From Acanthosepion esculentum (taxonomy: Eukaryota > Mollusca > Cephalopoda > Sepiida > Sepiidae), in NCBI GenBank assembly GCA_964036315.1, contig OZ038517.1:15295013-15359012 (forward strand): 64,000 bases of DNA. The letters run 5' to 3'. Shown here piece after piece: positions 35,581-46,664 of the stretch. Under the pieces are notes generated by a model, which saw only the letters and a program-made list of their open reading frames with translations, was not told the DNA's origin and did not search any database. Numbering within the stretch: the first letter of the stretch is position 1; each line of letters opens with the position of its first letter. The position numbers and the translations under genes were made by a program.

Positions 35581-35912
35581 TATTACATCAAAAGATATTT
35601 TTAGTGGATACCCGTGTTTGAAATAGACGCACTGTTTTTTTAAACAGTGTGTATTACATTTCCCGGTCGAAAAATCTCAATAAAGAGAATCGTGCCGTTT
35701 GCTTTGTAGGAGAAACCACGGTTTGATCCGACGAGCGTTAGACCGCACGGCTACAGAGCCCCAACCCCCCACTTCAACAGACGAAGCACATTTTCTTCGT
35801 TAAGATTTATCGAGGGCGCAGACAGATAAACGTAATGCACACTGTTTAAAAATAAAAACAGTGCGTCTATTTCTAACACGGGCAACCACTAAAATTAGCC
35901 TTTGATGTAATA
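35581..35912. mobile_element. MITE-like element with about 75-bp terminal inverted repeats
   Basis: Left terminus TATTACATCAAAAGATATTT and right terminus CCTTTGATGTAATA form inverted repeats of about 75 bases, which also include GTGTTTGAAATAGACGCACT on the left and its complement on the right. Each arm carries a small internal hairpin around AAACAGTG. The centre holds a tRNA-like stretch on the minus strand (TGTAGCCGTGCGGTCTAACG followed by GGATCAAACC). No transposase; flanking target duplication not evident. Confidence 0.75.
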
Positions 35913-35929
35913 GTTATTTATATAAACTA

Positions 35930-36060
35930 TTTCATGGGGGGAACTACTCTGACAAAGTAGAAAAAGTTTTCGTGTGACGCGTTTCGTCCTTCAGGACTTC
36001 GTCGGACTAAATTGATGTTTACGTTGACGCGACTACGCAAGAAGTATAGGGGAAATGAAA
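35930..36060 (-). repeat. Retroelement 3'-type motif region
   Basis: Contains GACGCGTTTCGTCCTTCAGG. The inverted form GGGACGAAACGCGTC lies at 36541-36555. Such motifs lie downstream of the GIY-YIG remnant at 18.7 kb, so this is probably a remnant 3' end of a Penelope-like or related element. Confidence 0.35.
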
Positions 36061-36065
36061 TAATC

Positions 36066-36068
36066 CTT

Positions 36069-36100
<32 letters not shown>

Positions 36101-36105
36101 TATAT
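36066..36105. repeat. (AT)n microsatellite
   Basis: AT run with one GTAC interruption. Confidence 0.95.
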
Positions 36106-36117
36106 AATTAAGTAATT

Positions 36118-36290
36118 CATCGATTCTAGAAACCTCAACAGAATACAGAAAGCTCTGGACGGCCGTTTCGTCCTATATTTGGGGCTTATCAATGCGCATC
36201 CACTACCGAGAATTGAAACCCGGCCAGTTACGTTGCCAGGTAAACGCCATATCAACTGTTCCAACGGGCCTCGGTGACGAAGAGGTAGCG
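36118..36290 (-). mobile_element. tRNA-derived SINE
   Basis: Minus strand: a head with GTCACCGAGGCCCGTTGGAA and B-box-like GGGTTTCAATTCTCGGTA, then a body with CCCCAAATATAGGACGAAAC and GGCCGTCCAGAGCTTTCTG. No family relation to S1 was seen. Confidence 0.6.
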
Positions 36291-36299
36291 AATCAGACT

Positions 36300-36958
36300 C
36301 GATATTACGTCATTTACTGTCACGTGTGGAGATATTGTCTTTATTGCTGTGTTGACGGATTCAACTATTTTCTTTCGATTTCTTGATACTTATCTGTACG
36401 TGTGTTTGGGAGAGAAGTAATTCTGTTAAGAAAGGTGAAATAGGGAAAAGCCTGGGCGTAGATTAAGGACATTTTGTTTTGTTATTATTAGTTACTTCGT
36501 TTAATAAATACATTTCGTTTTGCCTTGAAAAAGTCCACATGGGACGAAACGCGTCGGCAACTATTACAGTTTTCCTATTGTCTTTTACATTTATAAATAA
36601 AACATTATATATCATTCTTCTATCTAAACTAACAAAACTATTCTACTGAAAGTATGTTTCCGGCGGTTCATCACGAAGAATCTCGAAGAGAAGAGATGTC
36701 ATATATTTTAGGAAGATAGACACAAAATTGATCCTCGTCAAGGTCATTAGCTTCAGACAATGTCGAGTTTAATGCAATTGAAGTTATTACTGTTTATAGA
36801 AGCTAACTTCGATTATCGGGGTTCAATTCCCTGTCTGCGCACATCTCATTAAATTTCTTTCTCTGTCTTCATCGTCATTTCTCGGAAACATACTATGAAA
36901 ACAACTAAAGTAAAATCTATTTGTCAAGAACATAAACATCCCTGTTTTCAATTCCATA
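36300..36958. other. Intergenic; Penelope-type 3' motif and a B-box-like site
   Basis: 36520-36600 holds GGGACGAAACGCGTCGGCAA, a retroelement 3'-type motif. 36810-36842 holds GGGGTTCAATTCCCTGTC, a B-box-like sequence without a convincing head. No gene was seen. Confidence 0.4.
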
Positions 36959-36959
36959 A

Positions 36960-37860
36960 TCCCAGATTGAATATATTTCTTTTTACCTTATAAAAAGGCT
37001 TATAAAAGTAACCTTATTAAAAAAGATTATTTAATATAACTTCATTTTTTTTAAAATCATTAAAAAGAAACTTATTAAAAAACTCTCATTAACAAAAAGT
37101 TGTTAAAGAAAATCTTATTAAAAAATATTTAATAAAAACTTATTAAAAACCTTATTAAAAACCTTATTAAAAACCTTATTAAAAACTTATTAAAAAACTT
37201 ATTAAAAACCTTATTAAAAACTTATTAAAAACCTTATTAAAAAGATTTATTATAATATAACTTCATTATAAAAGACTTTATATAAAAACAAATTGAAAAC
37301 AACATTATGAAAAATAACGTTATTAAAACACGTTGTTAAAAGAATCCATCTTTAACAAAAAACTTATTAAAAACTTATTAACAAAAGCCTTAATAAAAGC
37401 CTTATTAAAAAAACTTATAAAAGATTGTTAATGAAAGCTTGATTAAAAAACCTTATTAAAAACCTTATTAAAATATAACCTTATTATAAAACACCTTATT
37501 TTAAAACGAGCTCATTAAAAACAACCTTATTAAAACACTTATTAAAAAAATTGTGAAAAGAAACCACATTAAACAAAAACCCTATTAACAAGAACCTTAT
37601 TACAAAACTTATTAAAAATGTTAATTAAAACCTTATTAAAAAAGCTTATTAAAAAACTTATTCAAAAGTTAGCCTTATTAAAAAAAAAACTAATTAAAAA
37701 ACCTATTAAACACCCTTATGAAAAATGTTGTAAAAAGAAAGCTTATTAAACATAAAGCTTATTAACAAAAACTTAATAAAACCTTATTAAAAACATATTA
37801 AAAACTCATTAAAAATATTATTTAAAAACATCTTAGGGAAACCCCTTATTAAAAAAATAG
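36960..37860. repeat. CTTATTAAAAAC low-order repeat field
   Basis: Irregular tandem copies of about 10-16 bases built on CCTTATTAAAAA over about 900 bases, with many small indels. Extremely A+T-rich; no gene. Confidence 0.9.
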
Positions 37861-38509
37861 TTGTTAAAATATTTATTTATTTAACTTATATTATTTACGT
37901 ACTTATTTGGATTGATTATATTTATTTGTTTTTTCTAACAGTTAATTTATCGGGATCGGTTTGTTAGTTTATTTATTTGGATGAATTTAAATTAATTTAT
38001 TTTACTTGTTTATTATTATTTATTTATTATACTGTATATTTTATTTACTCTTTTCGGTTTCGATTTTTAAGTTATGTAGTACTTTTTATCGTTATATAAC
38101 AGCTATAGCTATGATTTTTGAACGATAATCAATCCAAATAAATACATGAAGTAATAAACAAATTAAAAACTGTTCCCACCAAAATAATAGTTAGAATAAA
38201 CTACAACAATCAATCCCAAAATTGAATAAATAGCTTTAATTATCTTCCCAAACCAAACCAAAAATATTAAATAAGCGATATAAACAAATTTTTACTACGT
38301 TAAGAAAAACACCGATTAAAATAAAAGAAATATATAAGCTAAGAAAAATAAATAAAAATAAATAATGACAAGCAAAATAATGACAAGCAAAATAATTTAA
38401 CCCAAATATATAAGAAAATAAACAAATAAACGACTTCCGGTAAAATAACCGCCAACATGGACTACCAACAATGAACCACTGACACGTAATATATAAATAG
38501 CCGTGAAAA
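37861..38509. other. AT-rich low-complexity DNA, no gene
   Basis: TTATTTATTT-type and AAATAAATAA-type words dominate. No coding or element signature apart from short A-rich stretches. Confidence 0.5.
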
Positions 38510-38584
38510 TAACAGCACTCGTGGCCTGACGATTGCGTATAGCATGAAACAGGGTCTCGACTCTAAGTGTTGAGTTCAATGTTC

Positions 38585-38588
<4 letters not shown>
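38510..38588 (-). repeat. Dispersed repeat R44, copy 2
   Basis: Inverted relative to 34925-34990: CCTGACGATTGCGTATAGCA, TGAAACAGGGTC and TTGAGTTCAATGTTCACTTT are complements of the 34.9 kb copy. It abuts (AT)n at 38589. Confidence 0.7.

Positions 38589-38656
<68 letters not shown>
38589..38656. repeat. (AT)n microsatellite
   Basis: Uninterrupted TA run between the R44 repeat and the 64-bp satellite. Confidence 0.98.
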
Positions 38657-38657
<1 letters not shown>

Positions 38658-38659
38658 TA

Positions 38660-41310
38660 GACACAAAGTAATAGTGGCTGATTATATCTCATCTAATAGC
38701 AAATGGAATTTAAAGAAAATCTTAGTAATAAACTGAAAATAATGGTTGACAATGCTTCATCTGATAATAAATGAAGACGAAATTAAATCTTAGTTAAAAA
38801 TTAATAATAATAACTGACAGTACTTCAATTTATAAAAAATGGAGATTCAAATAAATCCTAGTCAAATACTAATAATAATGGGTAACAATACTTCATCTAA
38901 TAAAAATGGAGATTAAAATAAATCAAGTAAAACATTAATAATAATGGCAGACAAAACTTCATCTAATAACAAAAAGAGATTAAAATAAATCCTAGTTAAA
39001 AATGAATAATAATGGCTGAAAATAACTCATCTAATAACAAATGGAGATTAAAATACATCCTAATCAAATATTAATAATGGCTGACAATACTTCATCTAAT
39101 AAAAATGGAGATTAAAATAAAACCTAGTCAAAAATTAATAAGGCTAACAATATTTCATCTAATAACAAATAGAGATTAAAATAAATCCTAATCAAAAATG
39201 AATAATAAAGGCTGACTATAATTCATCTAATAAAAATGGAGATTAAAATAAAACCTAGTCAAAAATTAATAATGGCTGATAATACTTCATCAAATAACAA
39301 ATAGAGATTAAAATAAATCCTAGATAAAAATGAATAATAATGGCTGATAATATCTCATCTAGTAACAAATGGAGATTAAAATAAATCCTAATCAAATATT
39401 AATATTGGCTGACAATACTTCATCCAATACAAATGGAGATTAAAATGAATCCTAGTAATAATTAACAATGGCTGACAATATTTAATCTAATAAAAATGGA
39501 GATTAAAGTAAAACCTAGTCAAAAAATAATAATGGCTGACAATAATTCATCTAATAAAAATGGAGATTAAAATAAAACCTAGTCAAAAATTAATAAAGGC
39601 TGACAATACATCATCTAAGAATAATGGAGATTAAAATAAAACCTAGTCAAAAATTAATAATGGCTGACAATACATCATCTAAGAATAATGGAGATTAAAA
39701 TAAAACCTAGTCAAAAATTAATAATGGCTGACAATACTCCATGTAATAAAAATGGAGATTAAAATAAAACCTAGTCAAAAATTAATAATGGCTGACAATA
39801 CCGCATCTAATAAAAATTGAGATTAAAATAAAACCTTGACTAAAATTAATAATGGCTGAAAATAATTCATCTAATAAAAATGGAGATTAAAATTAAACCT
39901 AGTCAAAAATTAATAATGGCTGACAATACCGCATCTAATAAAAATTGAGATTAAAACAAAACCTAGTCTAAAAGTAATAATGGCTGAAAATAATCCATCT
40001 AATAAAAATTGAGATTAAAACAAAACCTAGTCTAAAAGTAATAATGGCTGAAAATAATTCATCTAATAAAAATGGAGATTAAAATAAAACCTAGTCAAAA
40101 ATTAATAATGGCTGACAATACATCATCTAAGAATAATGGAGATTAAAATAAAACCTAGTCAAAAATTAATAATGGCTTGACAATACTTCATCTAATAAAA
40201 ATGGCGTTTAAAAAAAACCTAATCAAAAATTAATAATAGCTGACAATACATCATCTAAGAATAATGCAGATTAAAATAAAACCTAGTAAAAAATTAATAA
40301 TGGCTGGCAATAGTTCATCTAATAAAAATGGAGATTAAAATAAAACCTAGTCAAAAATTAATAATGGCTGACAATACTTCATCTAATAAAAATGGAGATT
40401 AAAATAAAACCTAATCGAAAATTAATAATGGCTGACAATATATCATCTAAGAATAATGGAGATTAAAATAAAACCTAGTAAAAAATTAATAATGGCTGAC
40501 AATAATTCATCTAATAAATATGGAGATTAAAATAAAACCTAGTCTAAAATTAATAATGGCTGACAATACCTCATCTAATAAAAATTGAGATTAAAATAAA
40601 ACCTAGTCTAAAATTAGTAATGGCTGAAAATACTTCATCTAATGAAAATGGAGATTAAAATAAAACCTAGTCAAAAATTAATAATGGCTGACAATACTTC
40701 ATCTAATAAAAATGGAGATTAAAATAAAACCTAGTCAAAAATTAATAATGGCTGACAATATATCATCTAAGAATAATGGAGATTAAAATAAAACCTAGTC
40801 TAAAATTAGTAATGGCTGAAAATACTTCATCTAATGAAAATGGGATTAAAATAAAACTTAGTCAAAAATTAATAATGGCTGACAATACTTCATCTAATAA
40901 AAATGGAGATTAAAATAAAACCTAATCGAAAATTAATAATGGCTGACAATATATCATCTAAGAATAATGGAGATTAAAATAAAACCTAGTCAAAAATTAA
41001 TAATGGTTGACAATACTCCCTCTAATAATAATGGTGATTAAAATAAAATCTAGTGAAATATTAATAATGGCTGACAATACTTCATCTAATAAAATTGAGA
41101 TTAAAATAAAATCTAGTCAAAAATGAATAATAATGGCTGACAATACTTCATCTAATAAAATTGAGATTAAAATAAAATCTAGTCAAAAATGAATAATAAT
41201 GGCTGACAATACTTCATCTAATAAAATTGAGATTAAAATAAAATCTAGTCAAAAATGAATAATAATGGCTGACAATACTTCATCTAATAAAGAATGAGAG
41301 ATAAAAACAG
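38660..41310. repeat. 64-bp satellite
   Basis: About 41 units of AATAATGGCTGACAATACTT, CATCTAATAAAAATGGAGAT, TAAAATAAAACCTAGTCAAA, AATT. Spacing is 64 bases in the best region, for example TGGCTGACAA at 39661 and 39725, and 66 in variants carrying an extra AATAAT. The left third is more divergent. The last three units (41100-41290) are nearly identical, indicating recent local amplification. A recurrent variant replaces CTTCATCTAATAAAA with CATCATCTAAGAATA and is interspersed, suggesting higher-order structure. Confidence 0.95.
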
Positions 41311-42156
41311 TAAAGTATAGATTTGTCAGGTTTCTTTCATCATGAAATAAAAGAAATACTTTTGACATTCCTCATAATAAGAACTGTGGCTGCAAGGTGC
41401 ATGCTTTAAGTTCTCTACTAATCTTTTCCGTACTAATTTGATTTGTTTTCTTCTCTTCCTCCATCCCTGACTACATAATAAATATCAGGGTAGTGTGACC
41501 TCTGTAAGTTCAGGTTACAGCCAGTCTAGGGGAAGGAGTATTCTGAATTCAAATCCATGGAGAAGGCAACAGGAAACAATTCTACTATCTTTCTCAAGAT
41601 ATCATGGGAATTCACTGAAATGAAAGCGAGGTTAACCCATATCCTGACGGGTCGTGTCATTAAAAATAATTATGTTCTTGACAAATATAACTTTTTCTTA
41701 CATTGGAGCGTTTTTTTTTTTAAATTCTGTCTTCCAAAATGCAAAGAATACTTTCCACATAGTCTAATCTCTCTCTTTGTATCTATAAAATATTCACGAA
41801 AAAAGCAATCTACGCATACTGATGCTTTGAAATCAGCGTAAACGAAAACGAGGCAATTCTACGTGTGCGAAACAGGTGAAAGCTTTTCATTGGCTAACAC
41901 GGCAGTGACGTATAAGCAAACAGCAGTTCAATACAGTGAAAAAAAAATGGAAAAAGGTTACAAACCCTGTCTTCACCGCACTGAGGTTTCGTTGTAATGA
42001 TGGCAAGTAAAGAAAGAAATGGTTAATGATTTGATTATTAATATTATCATTATCATTATTATTATTTTTATTATTAAGAAATTTTGATCAAGCAATTTTG
42101 TACACTATAGAAATAGAATTATTCCGCTGAAACACACTGATTGTTGCTAAGATATA
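41311..42156. other. Intergenic, no gene recognised
   Basis: More balanced composition than the flanks. A 94-codon ORF at 41557-41841 has a low-complexity Phe/Lys-rich middle and no recognised domain, and its first part resembles SINE-like text. 41880-41960 has GGCTAAC and TGACGTA words, but no transcription unit can be tied to them. Confidence 0.4.
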
Positions 42157-42525
42157 CAGAGTGATGCAAAAGTCGCGGACCATAGGGATTAATTGATAGA
42201 TCGAAGATGTCTTGTTGAGTAGCCACCGAGGTCACCAGACCTCACATCCTTGTGTTTTTTTCTTCTGTCGGGCCATTTGAAATCAGTTGTTTATCATATG
42301 CGCCCAAGAAGAAAGAATTAAATATGAATGCAGTAAAATGACAGATGAAAACTCTCCGATGTGTTAATGTATTATGCAGGCACAGAATTGAAATGCGCTT
42401 TTGAAAAAAGAAGGACGACATTTTGAACAGCACATATAACAATTAAACAAATAGTAAACAAAATGTTTATGTGTAATTATAATTTTTTCTGTAATTATTC
42501 CTATGGTGCGCGACTTTTTTTGGGG
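42157..42525 (+). mobile_element. Internally deleted mariner-type element
   Basis: Left terminus CAGAGTGATGCAAAAGTCGC follows a TA dinucleotide. The right end 42493-42520 carries AATTATTCCTATGGTGCGCG then ACTTTTTTT, the inverted counterpart of GGACCATAGGGATTAATT, but its last bases are replaced by a poly-G run. The interior keeps only the 3' part of a transposase: PPRSPDLTSLCFFLLSGHLK near 42215-42275, with a stop in place of the usual Trp before PP, and a decayed CRHRIEMRF C-terminal block near 42375. Non-functional. Confidence 0.7.
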
Positions 42526-42639
42526 GGGGGGGAAGAAAATCATTTTTATCAAGTTGTTAAATAAACGCGTTATATACATTTAATTATGAATTTGAAACTT
42601 GGACATGTCAGTCGATATCCGACGCAAACATTCCCATAT

Positions 42640-43981
42640 TAAAAAGCACATGAGGAGAGAGGCTTACACTTAACATCAGAAAGAAGTAGCTGAAGTTTCT
42701 GGGACACGTAATGAGGAAGGAGGGCCCGGAGAATCTGATACTCACGGGCCAAATAGAGAGAAACAGAGACAAGGGAAAACAACGTGTGACATACCTGGTG
42801 GGCTAAAACAAGTGGATGACCGAGCGTGTGAGCAACGATGAGGTCTTAGAGAAGATGCAAACAAGGAGGAGGCTTATACTTAACATCAAGAAGAGGCAGC
42901 TGAAGTTTCTGGGACACGTAATGAGGAAGGAGGGCCCGGAGAATCTGATACTGACGGGCCAAATAGAGAGAAACAGAGACAAGGGAAAACAACGTGTGAC
43001 ATACCTGGTGGGCTTAAACAAGTGGATGACCGAGCGTGTGAGCAACGATGAGGTCTTAGAGAAGATGCAAACAAGGAGGAGGTTTTACTTAACATCAAGA
43101 AGAGGCAGCTGAAGTTTCTGGGACACGTAATGAGGAAGGAGGGCCCGGAGAATCTGATACTCACGGGACAAATAGAGAGAAACAGAGACAAGGGAAAACA
43201 ACGTGTGACATACCTGGCGGGCTTAAACAAGTGGATGACCGAGCGTGTGAGCAACGATGAGGTCTTAGAGAAGATGCAAACAAGGAGGAGGCTTATACTT
43301 AACATCAAGAAGAGGCAGCTGAAGTTTCTGGGACACGTAATGAGGAAGGAGGGCCCGGAGAATCTGATACTCACGGGCCAAATAGAGAGAAACAGAGACA
43401 AGGGAAAACAACGTGTGACATACCTGGTGGGCTTAAACAAGTGGATGACCGAGCGTGTGAGCAACGATGAGGTCTTAGAGAAGATGCAAACAAGGAGGAG
43501 GCTTATACTTAACATCAAGAAGAGGCAGCTGAAGTTTCTGGGACACGTAATGAGGAAGGAGGGCCCGGAGAATCTGATACTCACGGGCCAAATAGAGAGA
43601 AACAGAGACAAGGGAAAACAACGTGTGACATACCTGGCGGGCTTAAACAAGTGGATGACCGAGCGTGTGATCAATGATGAGGTTTTAGAGAGGATACAAA
43701 CAAGGAGGAAGCTTATACTTAACACCAGGAAGAGACAGCTGAAGTTTCTGCGACACATAATGAGGAAGGAAAGCCTGGAGAATCTGATACTCACAGGTCG
43801 AATAGCGGGAAAGAGAGTCAAGGGAAAGCAACGCATGACAGACTTGGTAGGCTTAAGCAAGTGGATGACAGAACATGGTATGGGGGAGGAAGCAGAGGGA
43901 AGGAACTTGTTGAGCACTACAAGGGATAGAAAGAGGTGGAGAGCCATGATCGCCTACACCCTGAAAGGACATGACATATAA
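42640..43981 (+). pseudogene. LINE ORF2 C-terminus with a six-fold tandem 210-bp segment
   Basis: The region encodes the C-terminal part of the same LINE type as at 54 kb. The segment starting GGCTTATACTTAACATCA recurs at 42661, 42871, about 43080, 43290, 43500 and 43710, that is every 210 bases (70 codons), so the repeat is in frame. Each unit translates through RQLKFLGHVMRKEGPENLIL, KQRVTYL-GLNKWMTERVSN and EVLEKMQTRRR. The third unit has lost a base at about 43080, breaking the frame; downstream units stay open to 43981. The last unit is more divergent and continues into the unique end RDRKRWRAMIAYTLKGH and a stop. The antisense 353-codon ORF is a shadow of this array. Confidence 0.85.
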
Positions 43982-44225
43982 AAAGAAAGATGAGCACATT
44001 TCGCGTAGAACCTCCGTTAGCGGAGCGCATCAATTAAATCGTTGTAAATCTTAATACTTAGCTAAAGATTTCACCGCTCGAAATATGCGATTGAAATTCC
44101 CTACTTAATCAAGTGCATTGACAAGGGAGTAAATGATCCGGAAAAATATAAGTCGTGTAAAATTTGAAAAAAAGTCTTTTGATCACAAGGATACGAATTT
44201 ATTGGCTAAGTTTCATATCTATCTA
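43982..44225. other. Intergenic
   Basis: Short stretch between the LINE end and the next element; no feature seen. Confidence 0.4.
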
Positions 44226-44227
44226 TA

Positions 44228-44595
44228 CAGGGTGTCCATAAAGTTCGTGTGCACTTTAAAAAAATGTATAACTTTATTTGTATTTGCGATAGAAATAATT
44301 TATCAAAAGGATTAGAAAGAAGTAAATCTATATTTTGTAAGGTTTTATTGAAATTTTATTTAAGTTTCCACATGTCCTCCATCATTAGCAATACAAAGGG
44401 TAATACGATTTTGCAGTTCACAGAAAATATTTGCTAACTGATTTAAAGTAATGCCTGAAATCACATTAGTTATTTTAGCTATACTTAAAACTACGTACAT
44501 TAAACTTTATAACATTTTTTACAGATTATTTCTATCGCAAATACAAATAAAGTTATAAATTTTTAAAAGTGCACACGAACATTATGGACACCTTG
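44228..44595 (-). mobile_element. IS630/Tc1-mariner deletion derivative
   Basis: A 368-bp element with TA on both sides (44226-44227 and 44596-44597) and inverted repeats of about 70 bases beginning CAGGGTGTCCATAAAGTTCG and ending CACACGAACATTATGGACAC plus CTTG. The arms are nearly complementary through the TTTGCGATAGAAATAAT words. Between them the minus strand at 44440-44363 reads LQNRITLCIANDGGHVET and a stop, the typical end of an IS630/mariner transposase. The rest of the gene has been deleted, leaving a MITE-like derivative. Confidence 0.82.
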
Positions 44596-44614
44596 TATAA
44601 ATGTAAAGATGAAC

Positions 44615-44675
44615 TCTGGGTCAATAGCGAATAGCGACAGTTTGTTTCATGCTTGACCGAAATCTTCAGGCCATA
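44615..44675 (+). repeat. Dispersed repeat R44, copy 3
   Basis: GACAGTTTGTTTCATGCTTG and ATCTTCAGGCC align with 34940-34990. An AT run follows at 44696. Confidence 0.6.
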
Positions 44676-44844
44676 ATTGTTGGATTGTAGCGCGACTATA
44701 TATATATGTTAGCCAATAGGGCATTATGGGTAATAACGTGACGTATTTCCGGTTTATTGTATTATCCTAAGTTATTGGATCGGCGAGTACAGTGGTATTG
44801 TTTATTATTCTAATGGTTACCGAATAGAAAGAATCATGGGTTAG

Positions 44845-45095
44845 AATGTGGACAGGCTGGGTTCTGTAGCCTTGGATGGCAGCTGGTCTGGGACAAGGAC
44901 AACTCTGAGTTCAAAACCTACGGAGGGTCGTTTGGGGACCTTGAGGCACGTAGTGCACCAGGTCTCTGCATTCAGCTCTTCAAAAATTGTGGCTGGTTCT
45001 GCACAAAACCATCGCCACTATAATCAAATCATATATGCCAGTGTCTGATTGTCGGTTGCTTGACCCTCATACGTCGAATACGACGGGAGAGTCCC
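44845..45095 (+). mobile_element. SINE-like dispersed repeat
   Basis: Contains GTAGCCTTGGATGGCAGCTG, GAGTTCAAAACCTACGGAGG, GCACAAAACCATCGCCACT and TACGTCGAATACGACGGGAG. The first word resembles TATAGCTTTGGATGGCAACT in the 34.3 kb SINE body. GAGTTCAAAACC is B-box-like. A plus-strand 66-codon ORF here is not protein-like. Confidence 0.45.
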
Positions 45096-45208
<113 letters not shown>

Positions 45209-45320
45209 AGATAAAAAAATCTAAATGTAGGTATGTGCATGTTAAAAAAAGCTCTGAAGATTGCAGCAACTGCATGAAGGTCCGAGTTGTGCTGTCAACG
45301 TTGGATATTATGTATATTAA

Positions 45321-45323
<3 letters not shown>

Positions 45324-45380
<57 letters not shown>
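45324..45380. repeat. (AT)n microsatellite
   Basis: Uninterrupted TA run that ends precisely at ATTATGAAATAGACAAAG, the terminal direct repeat of the adjacent SINE. Confidence 0.97.
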
Positions 45381-45382
<2 letters not shown>

Positions 45383-45775
45383 GAAATAGACAAAGTCCGA
45401 CAATTATTTTGAGACATTTTTTATGTTTATACGTTCTTTTTATACATACAAATATTTAAGTAAATGCTATGTTTATAATAAACAGTATTAACAACATTTA
45501 CCGGCCTGAATGTCCCGAGAAATTTTCATAGAAAATATGCGTCCTCCGAAATCGAACTTGTATTCTTTACGGAACCGTCATATAGCCTGACGTGCTTTAC
45601 CGATTTCGCCATAGAGGAACGTTTCGGTTAGCAAGGTCGATTTTACTGTCTTTAAATTACAATCTTCCATGAATCTCTCACGTACATTCATATCTGCTCG
45701 ATGCGTATCCAAATGTAAACAAATGACGTCACACATTATGAAATGGACAAAGTCCGACAATTATTTTAAGACGTT
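45381..45775 (-). mobile_element. tRNA-headed SINE, family S1, copy 3 (head-to-head pair, left)
   Basis: Minus-strand copy with head at 45542-45618, which has lost bases in the T-arm, and the usual body and tail. Upstream of the head lie GCTAACCGAAACG and an extended 5' part with CATATCTGCTCGATGCGTA and GACGTCACACATTATGAAA on the plus strand. Both ends carry the direct repeat GACAAAGTCCGACAATTATT, at 45389 and 45747. The following copy at 45776-46050 is in opposite orientation, so heads face each other. Confidence 0.8.
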
Positions 45776-46050
45776 TTTAACTCATGGAGAATTGTATTTT
45801 AAAAACAGTAAAATCGATCTTGCTAACCGAAACGCTCCTCTGTGGCTCAATCGGTACAAGCACGTCAGGCTATATGACGGTTCCGTATAGGATACAGGTT
45901 CGATTCTTGTCGGAGGATGCATATTTTCTATGAAAATTTCTCGGACATTCAGGCCGGTAAATATTGTTAATACTGTTTTTTTTTATAAACAGAGCATTTA
46001 CTTAAATATTTGTATCTATAAATAAAGAACGTATAAACACAAAAATGTTT
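45776..46050 (+). mobile_element. tRNA-headed SINE, family S1, copy 4 (head-to-head pair, right)
   Basis: Head at 45836-45917 with TGTGGCTCAATCGGT and GGTTCGATTCTTGTCGGAGG. The acceptor arms TCCTCTG/CGGAGGA pair fully if G-T is allowed. Body and tail follow in order and end in GAACGTATAAACACAAAAAT near 46046, at an AT tract. Confidence 0.85.
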
Positions 46051-46077
46051 ATATATATATAAATATATTTTTGGGAA

Positions 46078-46410
46078 AAATAACATACTTAATTGAAAAA
46101 GTTCGTAAATATTTTGACTGTCTGTAGAGCAGAATGCAAGATGATGCTACAAACCAACTGCAGGCGTTTTAAGGCACAAAAACAATTCTATGGTGGAACA
46201 GACAAAACTAATCGAATTCTAAAATAATTTTTTTCTTGCTAAACCAAGGCTATAGGGCACAATCTGTTTTTCTATTTTGCCCATACATGAATACAAAAGA
46301 TTCATACTTTTCCTTAGAAAATAAGGACATATAAATGAACTCGACCAGATTTCGATCTCTTCTCCCCGCTTTCTTTTTCTAATCGGCCAGGCATTACTCT
46401 AACATGCCTC

Positions 46411-46415
<5 letters not shown>
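46078..46415 (-). mobile_element. Dispersed element E46, inverted partial copy (palindrome left arm)
   Basis: Reverse complement of 46660-46996 with only about three mismatches seen over about 337 bases. On the minus strand it begins with a tRNA-like head (GTTAGAGTAATGCCTGGCCG then GATCGAAATC) and continues into a long body. A related, more divergent copy lies at 62845-63340. Confidence 0.9.
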
Positions 46416-46481
<66 letters not shown>

Positions 46482-46495
46482 CTCTAACATGCCTC

Positions 46496-46576
<81 letters not shown>

Positions 46577-46590
46577 CTCTAACATGCCTC

Positions 46591-46659
<69 letters not shown>
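46416..46659. repeat. AT-rich palindrome centre with duplicated 20-base spacer
   Basis: (AT)n tracts separated by two further copies of ATTACTCTAACATGCCTCCT (46478 and 46573). The first copy of that word is the inner end of the left arm at 46393. The microsatellite plus spacer was thus duplicated, in the same orientation as the left arm. Confidence 0.95.

Positions 46660-46664
<5 letters not shown>

Noticed and set aside
41557..41841. 94-codon ORF as a gene
   Set aside because: Its middle is a poly-Phe/Lys low-complexity stretch, with no domain or splice context recognised.
42886..43947. 353-codon minus-strand ORF, the longest in the window
   Set aside because: It is antisense to the 210-bp LINE array; the plus strand matches the LINE C-terminus, so this is a shadow kept open by the repeat.
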